The position numbers and the translations under genes are program-made. A DNA stretch of 64,000 bases from JALORV01 sp963791235 (GTDB lineage Bacteria; Pseudomonadota; Gammaproteobacteria; Burkholderiales; Burkholderiaceae_F), in NCBI GenBank assembly GCA_963791235.1, contig CAWBRW010000026.1:185532-249531 (forward strand). The letters run 5' to 3'. The notes below the pieces were generated by a model, which worked only from the letters and a program-made list of their open reading frames with translations, ran no database searches and had not been told where the DNA came from. Below, in pieces: positions 60,108 to 64,000 of this stretch (the stretch's first letter is position 1; each line of letters starts with the position of its first letter).

Positions 60108-60217
60108 CTGGAAAGTCTCCTGTTGCCCCGAGGGGAGTCGCACCTTAGCGCCCGGCGGCCAGCGGCGCAAGGCGGCGGGTTTTCACGGGGCGCGGGGCGA
60201 GCCGACCGCTCCAGACG

Positions 60218-61558
60218 CTATCCCACCTCACCGATCGCGGTATCTATCGCCTCGACGAGGCGCTCCACCAGAAGATCGAGCTCGTCGTCGCTGATGATGA
60301 ACGGCGGCGCCAGCAAGACGTGGTCGCCGCGGGCGCCGTCGATGGTTCCGCCCATCGGGTAGCACGCCAGACCGAGGTCGAGCGCCGCGCGCTTGACCTT
60401 TGCATGCAGCTTCAGCGCCGGGTCGAACGGCTCCTTGCTGGACCGGTCGGCGACCAGCTCGACCGCCTGGAACAGCCCCCGTCCACGAACCTCGCCAACG
60501 AAAGGGTGGTAGCAGAACGCTTCGTCGAGTTCCTCGCGCAGCCGCCTGCCCTGCGTCGCGCAACGCTCGACCAGGCTGTCACGCGCCAGCACCTTCTGCA
60601 CCGCCAGGGCAGCAGCACACGCCACCGGGTGTCCGATGTAGGTATGGCCGTGCTGGAAGAAACCGCTGCCGCTTGCAATCGCGTCGATGACGCGGCCGCC
60701 GATCAGCACTGCGCCGACCGGCTGGTAGCCGCCACCGAGTCCCTTGGCGATCGCCATCAGGTCGGGCGCCACGCCTTCCTGCGCGCATGCGTGCAAGGTC
60801 CCGGTCCGGCCCATGCCGCACATCACTTCATCGAGGATCAGCAGGATGCCGTGCGCGTCGCAGATCTCCCGCACGCGGCGGAAGTACCCCGGTGGGGCCG
60901 TCAGACAGCCGCTGGTGGCGCCGCCCACCGTCTCGGCGACGAACGCGATGACGTTTTCACCGCCGACGCGCGCAATGGTCTCCTCGAGCTCGGCGGCGAG
61001 CCGCGCGCCGTACTGCTCCGGCGTCTCGCCGTCGCGCTGGTCGCGATAGGCATAGGTCGGCGCCACGTGTTCGACGTCGATCAGCAGCGGCGCAAACTGC
61101 CGCCGGCGCCAGAGATTGCCGCCGACGGCCAGCGCACCGAGCGTGTTGCCGTGGTAGCTGTTACGCCGCGCGATGAACCGCGCGCGTTGCGGCTCGCCCT
61201 TCTCGACGAAGTACTGGCGCGCCAGTTTCAGCGCGGCTTCCATGGCCTCGGAACCGCCGCTCACGAGGTAAGCGTGCGAGATGCCGGCTGGAGCGCGCCC
61301 GATCAGTATGTCGGCAAGTTCTTCCGCGACCGCCGTCGAGAAGAAGCTCGTGTGGGCGTACGCGAGCGCATCGATCTGCGCATGCATCGCGGCCAGCACG
61401 TCGGGGTGACCGTGCCCAAGGCAGGACACCGCCGCACCGCCTGAGGCGTCGAGGTAGCGCTTGCCGCTGGCGTCGGTGATCCAGCAACCCTGCGCGGATA
61501 CCGCGATCGGATACTGCCCACGCAACTGGCGATGCAGGATCTTCGAGTCAGTGTGCAT
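60218..61558 (-). CDS. Class III (omega-) aminotransferase, PLP dependent
   Basis: A 446-residue fold-type I aminotransferase. The PLP-phosphate loop is VSGGSEAMEAALKLAR (about residues 99-114), the ring-binding Asp243 is in LILDEVMCGMG, and Schiff-base Lys272 is in AIAKGLGGGYQPVGA. It acts on an omega-amino group or a similar amine; the best analogues are annotated only as aspartate aminotransferase family. The start is ATG 61558. First intact gene of the operon with the TAXI-TRAP transporter and the OCD-like protein, and preceded by a truncated DadA-like gene. Confidence 0.93.
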   Translation of the reverse strand: MHTDSKILHRQLRGQYPIAVSAQGCWITDASGKRYLDASGGAAVSCLGHGHPDVLAAMHAQIDALAYAHTSFFSTAVAEELADILIGRAPAGISHAYLVSGGSEAMEAALKLARQYFVEKGEPQRARFIARRNSYHGNTLGALAVGGNLWRRRQFAPLLIDVEHVAPTYAYRDQRDGETPEQYGARLAAELEETIARVGGENVIAFVAETVGGATSGCLTAPPGYFRRVREICDAHGILLILDEVMCGMGRTGTLHACAQEGVAPDLMAIAKGLGGGYQPVGAVLIGGRVIDAIASGSGFFQHGHTYIGHPVACAAALAVQKVLARDSLVERCATQGRRLREELDEAFCYHPFVGEVRGRGLFQAVELVADRSSKEPFDPALKLHAKVKRAALDLGLACYPMGGTIDGARGDHVLLAPPFIISDDELDLLVERLVEAIDTAIGEVG

Positions 61559-61601
61559 TCCGAAATGATAGGCGCGCGGCGGGCGACCGGCGACTCGGCG
61601 C

Positions 61602-61920
61602 TCAGGCGGTCGGGGCGGCAAATGGGGTCGGATCGATCGTCGGCGTCCGGCCGGCAACCGCATCACAAACCAGCCGGGCACTGCCTGCAGCGAGTGTCCA
61701 ACCGAGTGCGCCCTGACCGACGTTGAGAAACAGGTTGTTCACGCCACTGCGACCAAGGATCGGGCGACCGTTGGGCGTGGCTGGCCGTTGCCCGAACCAG
61801 GGACGCAGGTCGCCATCCACCGCGCGATAGCCGAGCACCTCGCGCGCCGCGTCGAGCAATGCCCCGATGCGGCCCGGCGGGATCGATGTCGCGTCGCCGC
61901 CGATCTCGACAAATGTCGGT
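61602..61920 (-). pseudogene. C-terminal fragment of a D-amino-acid dehydrogenase-like FAD oxidoreductase
   Basis: About 105 codons match the C-terminal domain of DadA-type enzymes: SIPPGRIGALLDAAREVLGY, LRPWFGQRPATPNGRPILGR, NLFLNVGQGALGWTLAAGSA. The family is about 410-420 residues, so the first three quarters are missing. Upstream of about 61920 the frame stays open but the sequence no longer resembles the family and begins to match an unrelated gene on the other strand. The break is therefore a junction, from rearrangement, insertion or a chimeric assembly, and not a simple mutation. In an intact genome it would probably head the aminotransferase operon. Confidence 0.75.
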
Positions 61921-61952
61921 GATCGAGGCGCGCGGCAAGGCGCCATCGATAG

Positions 61953-62505
61953 CCGGGCGCGCGGAACCTTATCGACAATTGCGAGGCCGCCGTGGGCATG
62001 CCGGCGACGTATGTCCAGGCGACACCCGATCTCTTCATGGGCGATCTCTTCAAGACCATGCGCTCGAGCCAGATCTTCAGCGTGTGCGGTCTGCCGGAGG
62101 TTCGCTGAGGAAGCTGCGCAAAAACATCGCTTCACCATCTCCCGCAAAGGAGGGGAAGAATGGGTTTATGAGGTGAAGCTTCTGGGGCTCGACGTCTTCG
62201 ATCCGGTCACAATGGTGGAGGATCGCGGAACGGGAGTGACGTTCCGGCATGGATGCTCGATACGGATTATAACGGCATGTGCTTCCATGAGTCAGGCATT
62301 CTTCCCGCGTACGACCGCGTGGGACAATCTGAAACGGGCCTTGAAATCCACCCATGAGGAAAGTGTTTGGGAGCATCTCGCAGGTACAATCAGCGCACCT
62401 TTTGAGGCAGGCGAACAAGGACAGATCGCAGTCAAGGTTATCGATGACCGGGGAAATGAGTTGTTAGTAGTAAAACCGCTGAGTGAGGCTATTAAGAAGT
62501 CATAA
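61953..62505 (+). pseudogene. C-terminal remnant of a type III-like site-specific DNA-methyltransferase (Mod), with frame changes
   Basis: Reading three frames in turn reconstructs a typical Mod C-terminus: TPDLFMGDLFKTMRSSQIF and CGLPEV (61998-62106), YEVKLLGLDVFDPVTM (frame of 62170-62220), SDVPAWMLDTDYNGMCFH (62235-62288), then SQAFFPRTTAWDNLKRALKS and APFEAGEQGQIAVKVIDDRG to the stop at 62505. The pieces are in order and adjacent, so this is one gene with at least three frame changes. The N-terminal catalytic part is absent, cut at the same point as the DadA-like gene. The assignment comes from remembered family patterns. GC is lower than in the main segment. Confidence 0.55.
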
Positions 62506-62506
62506 T

Positions 62507-62790
62507 TGATGACTTCGTAAAAAGTCCATCTGCGGCGTTGCGCTTCAACTTCGCCCCGTTAGATAACGATCCCGCTTTTGGGATCCAGAGACAAAGCACC
62601 CAATTTTCGAAGAGGAAACTCTTTTTGAAAAGTATCGAACGGGGTGAATCGGTGCAGAAGGTAGGGGCGGCTCGCCGAGCCGCCCGATATCGGGCAACCC
62701 GGCGGGTTGCCCTACCATCGGATTTACGCGCCTTGCATCTGGAGCTTTTTACGAAGTCATCCGGTCGCCGACTTTTTACGAGATCATCAT
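62507..62790. mobile_element. MITE-like element with 20-bp terminal inverted repeats
   Basis: TGATGACTTCGTAAAAAGTC (62507-62526) faces GACTTTTTACGAGATCATCA (62771-62790), reverse complements at 18 of 20 positions. A further inward copy, CTTTTTACGAAGTCATC (62746-62762), is a perfect partner of 62509-62525. No transposase is encoded; the interior holds palindromic hairpins and unlikely short frames. Such elements with TTACGAAGTC-type ends are, from memory, common in deltaproteobacteria and related lineages. Confidence 0.55.
62661..62716. repeat. Nested double-hairpin repeat
   Basis: Two 9-bp hairpins in tandem, GGGCGGCTC-GCC-GAGCCGCCC (62665-62685) and GGGCAACCC-CGGC-GGGTTGCCC (62692-62713), are enclosed by an outer GTAGGG/CCCTAC stem (62661-62666 and 62711-62716). 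This is REP-like, inside the MITE-like element, and not a terminator since no T-run follows. Confidence 0.6.
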
Positions 62791-62825
62791 AACTGAATAG
62801 GCATTATTCAGAAAATCTCCCCTTG

Positions 62826-62874
62826 CCCCTCTTTTGTAAAAGAGGGGATCATTCCTCCCTTTGGCAAAGGGAGG
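62826..62874. repeat. Two adjacent palindromes in low-GC flank
   Basis: CCCCTCTTTT-GT-AAAAGAGGGG (62826-62847) and CCTCCCTTTG-G-CAAAGGGAGG (62854-62874) lie back to back, 63 bp upstream of the OLD-like gene. They look like the short intergenic palindromic repeats common in some non-betaproteobacterial genomes. The first could act as a bidirectional terminator. Confidence 0.55.
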
Positions 62875-62937
62875 TTGGGGGGGTTTTCCGGATAAACGCT
62901 GTCAAGATTTTGGGACATTTGATAGTGGGGCAAATGG

Positions 62938-64000
62938 ATGATTACAAGAGTAGTTATTCGCAGATTCAAGCGTTTTGATGAGGTAACATTCGATATCCCC
63001 GGCAACATTGTTCTTGCTGGCCCGAATAACACGGGGAAAACCACGCTTCTTCAGGCTATCGCTTCGTGGTCGTTGGCGTTAGACCGGTGGAAACAGCTCA
63101 ATGACTTTAATCCGCGCCAGGGATATGTGAAGGCGCCTATTGCGCGTCAGCTTTTTCGTCCGTTCCGCTGCGCAGTTTCGATATGTTATGGCATCGACGC
63201 CGGTATGCCGGGAACCTTGAGATTGAGGTGACTGCCACAGAAAACAAGCCCATCGCAATGGAATTTATTTCCGACAGCACTGAACAGATCTATGTGCGTC
63301 CGCGCGCTGACGTTCATCGAGATGCGCTCAAAAAGAAAACTTTGTCCGCTGTATACATACCTCCGATGACCAGCCTGGGGACTGAAGAACCTCTTTACCA
63401 ATCTCCAAAGATTGCCCAGTTTCTCGGGCAGGCGAAACCGGGTGAAGTCATACGGAACCTCCTTGTCCAGGCCAAACATTCTGAAACGGCATGGCGCGCT
63501 CTCACCGAGTCCATCAAGCGATTATTCGGGTATGACCTTATTCCTCCGGACGAAACGGGGGCTGACATTATTGCGCAGTATCGCCGCACCACCGGCGAAA
63601 AAGAATTGGACCTTGCCAGTGCCGGGAGCGGATTTCAGCAGGTCTTGATGCTGTTGACTTTCCTTCATACCCGCCCGGCGTCGATTCTTCTCATGACGAA
63701 CCGGATGCTCATCTGCATTTGATTCTCCAGGATGCAATCTACCGTGAATTACGGTCCGTCGCGATGGCTCAACATTCACAACTCATCATCGCGACGCATT
63801 CTGAGGTAATCATCAATTCCGTTGAGCCGAGAGAGCTGTTTGCAGTCTTTGACGGCCCGCGGCCCATCGCCGATAATAAAGAGCGCGCCAGCCTCATGCA
63901 GTCGCTTTCCATTCTTTCTAACGTCGATATCGTGATGGCCCAGGACGCTCCGGGTATTCTTTATGTGGAAGGCCATACCGATATCGGAATATTGCGCGAA
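62938..64000 (+). pseudogene. OLD-like AAA ATPase with TOPRIM start, two apparent frameshifts, runs off the window
   Basis: A P-loop ATPase related to OLD/overcoming-lysogenization nucleases. Frame 1 from ATG 62938: FKRFDEVTFDIPGNIVLAGP then Walker A GPNNTGKTT. Shift near 63150-63200 into the frame read to 63695 (LASAGSGFQQVLMLLTFLH is the signature/Q region). Second shift near 63695, after which DEPDAHLHLILQDAIYREL (Walker B), LIIATHSEVIINSV and LYVEGHTDIGIL (first TOPRIM strand with its glutamate) are read to the end. Each change equals one missing base, so sequencing or assembly error is as likely as real decay. If intact, it would be a candidate anti-phage ATPase-nuclease. Confidence 0.7.

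Noticed and set aside
62538..62792. 84-codon open frame in the MITE-like element
   Set aside because: Crosses the palindromic hairpins and ends at the terminal repeat; no coding character.

Overview
The first ~61.9 kb is a GC-rich, tightly packed chromosomal segment of a free-living proteobacterium, most likely a betaproteobacterium of the Burkholderiales. I infer this from gene content and not from any marker gene: a LivG/LivH transporter beside an acyl-CoA ligase, a ribbon-helix-helix gene paired with a polyhydroxybutyrate depolymerase-type esterase, IcmF, a TAXI-type TRAP transporter, and small DUF2917/DUF3563-like genes beside LysR regulators. No rRNA, tRNA, CRISPR array or intact transposase was seen.

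Layout. 1-3.2 kb: leucine-type ABC transporter genes and an acyl-CoA ligase, divergent from a Crp/Fnr regulator (3.4 kb) with a clear TGTCG-N6-CGACA site between them. 4-8.6 kb: membrane protein, aldo/keto reductase, ChaN-like protein, MarR-MFS pair, VOC protein. 8.7-18 kb: SDR, NTF2-like protein, MFS, two c-type cytochrome genes, AEC carrier, DsbA-like protein, glutaredoxin-CcdA fusion, and a surface cytochrome with a GlyGly-CTERM-like tail. 18.2-25.8 kb: a one-direction run of SET protein, Ada, beta-propeller protein plus MoaD/ThiS-like protein, two YCII proteins, two PhnB-like proteins, DUF1579, an ECF42-type sigma factor and AlkB. Two promoter-like sites with identical boxes and spacing lie in this run; I read it as a stress regulon under its own sigma factor. 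25.8-36.9 kb: prolyl oligopeptidase and OPT transporter, GFA protein, YcbB/YcbK-like wall enzymes, LysR/DUF2917, an HExxH protein, and RHH regulator plus PHB depolymerase.

37-49 kb: IcmF (B12-dependent acyl-CoA mutase) with a 22-bp perfect palindrome upstream, then a TetR gene divergent from a complete RND efflux operon with an AcrR-like operator between them, then a LysR gene divergent from two DUF3563-like small genes. 49-55.4 kb: BON lipoprotein, DedA protein, an OmpR/QseC-type two-component system, three tandem TTAAG boxes, a terminator, a Do-type periplasmic protease, a secreted Cys-rich protein and an HMCES/YedK protein. 55.4-61.9 kb: a probable amino-compound catabolism operon with a class III aminotransferase, TAXI binding protein, fused TRAP permease and ornithine cyclodeaminase-like protein, preceded by a D-amino-acid dehydrogenase-like gene that is cut off.

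From about 61.93 kb the sequence changes character. GC falls, a MITE-like element and palindromic repeats appear, and both genes (C-terminal end of a type III-like DNA methyltransferase; an OLD-like AAA/TOPRIM ATPase) need frame changes to be read. This is either a decayed defence island from another lineage or a chimeric, low-quality contig end.
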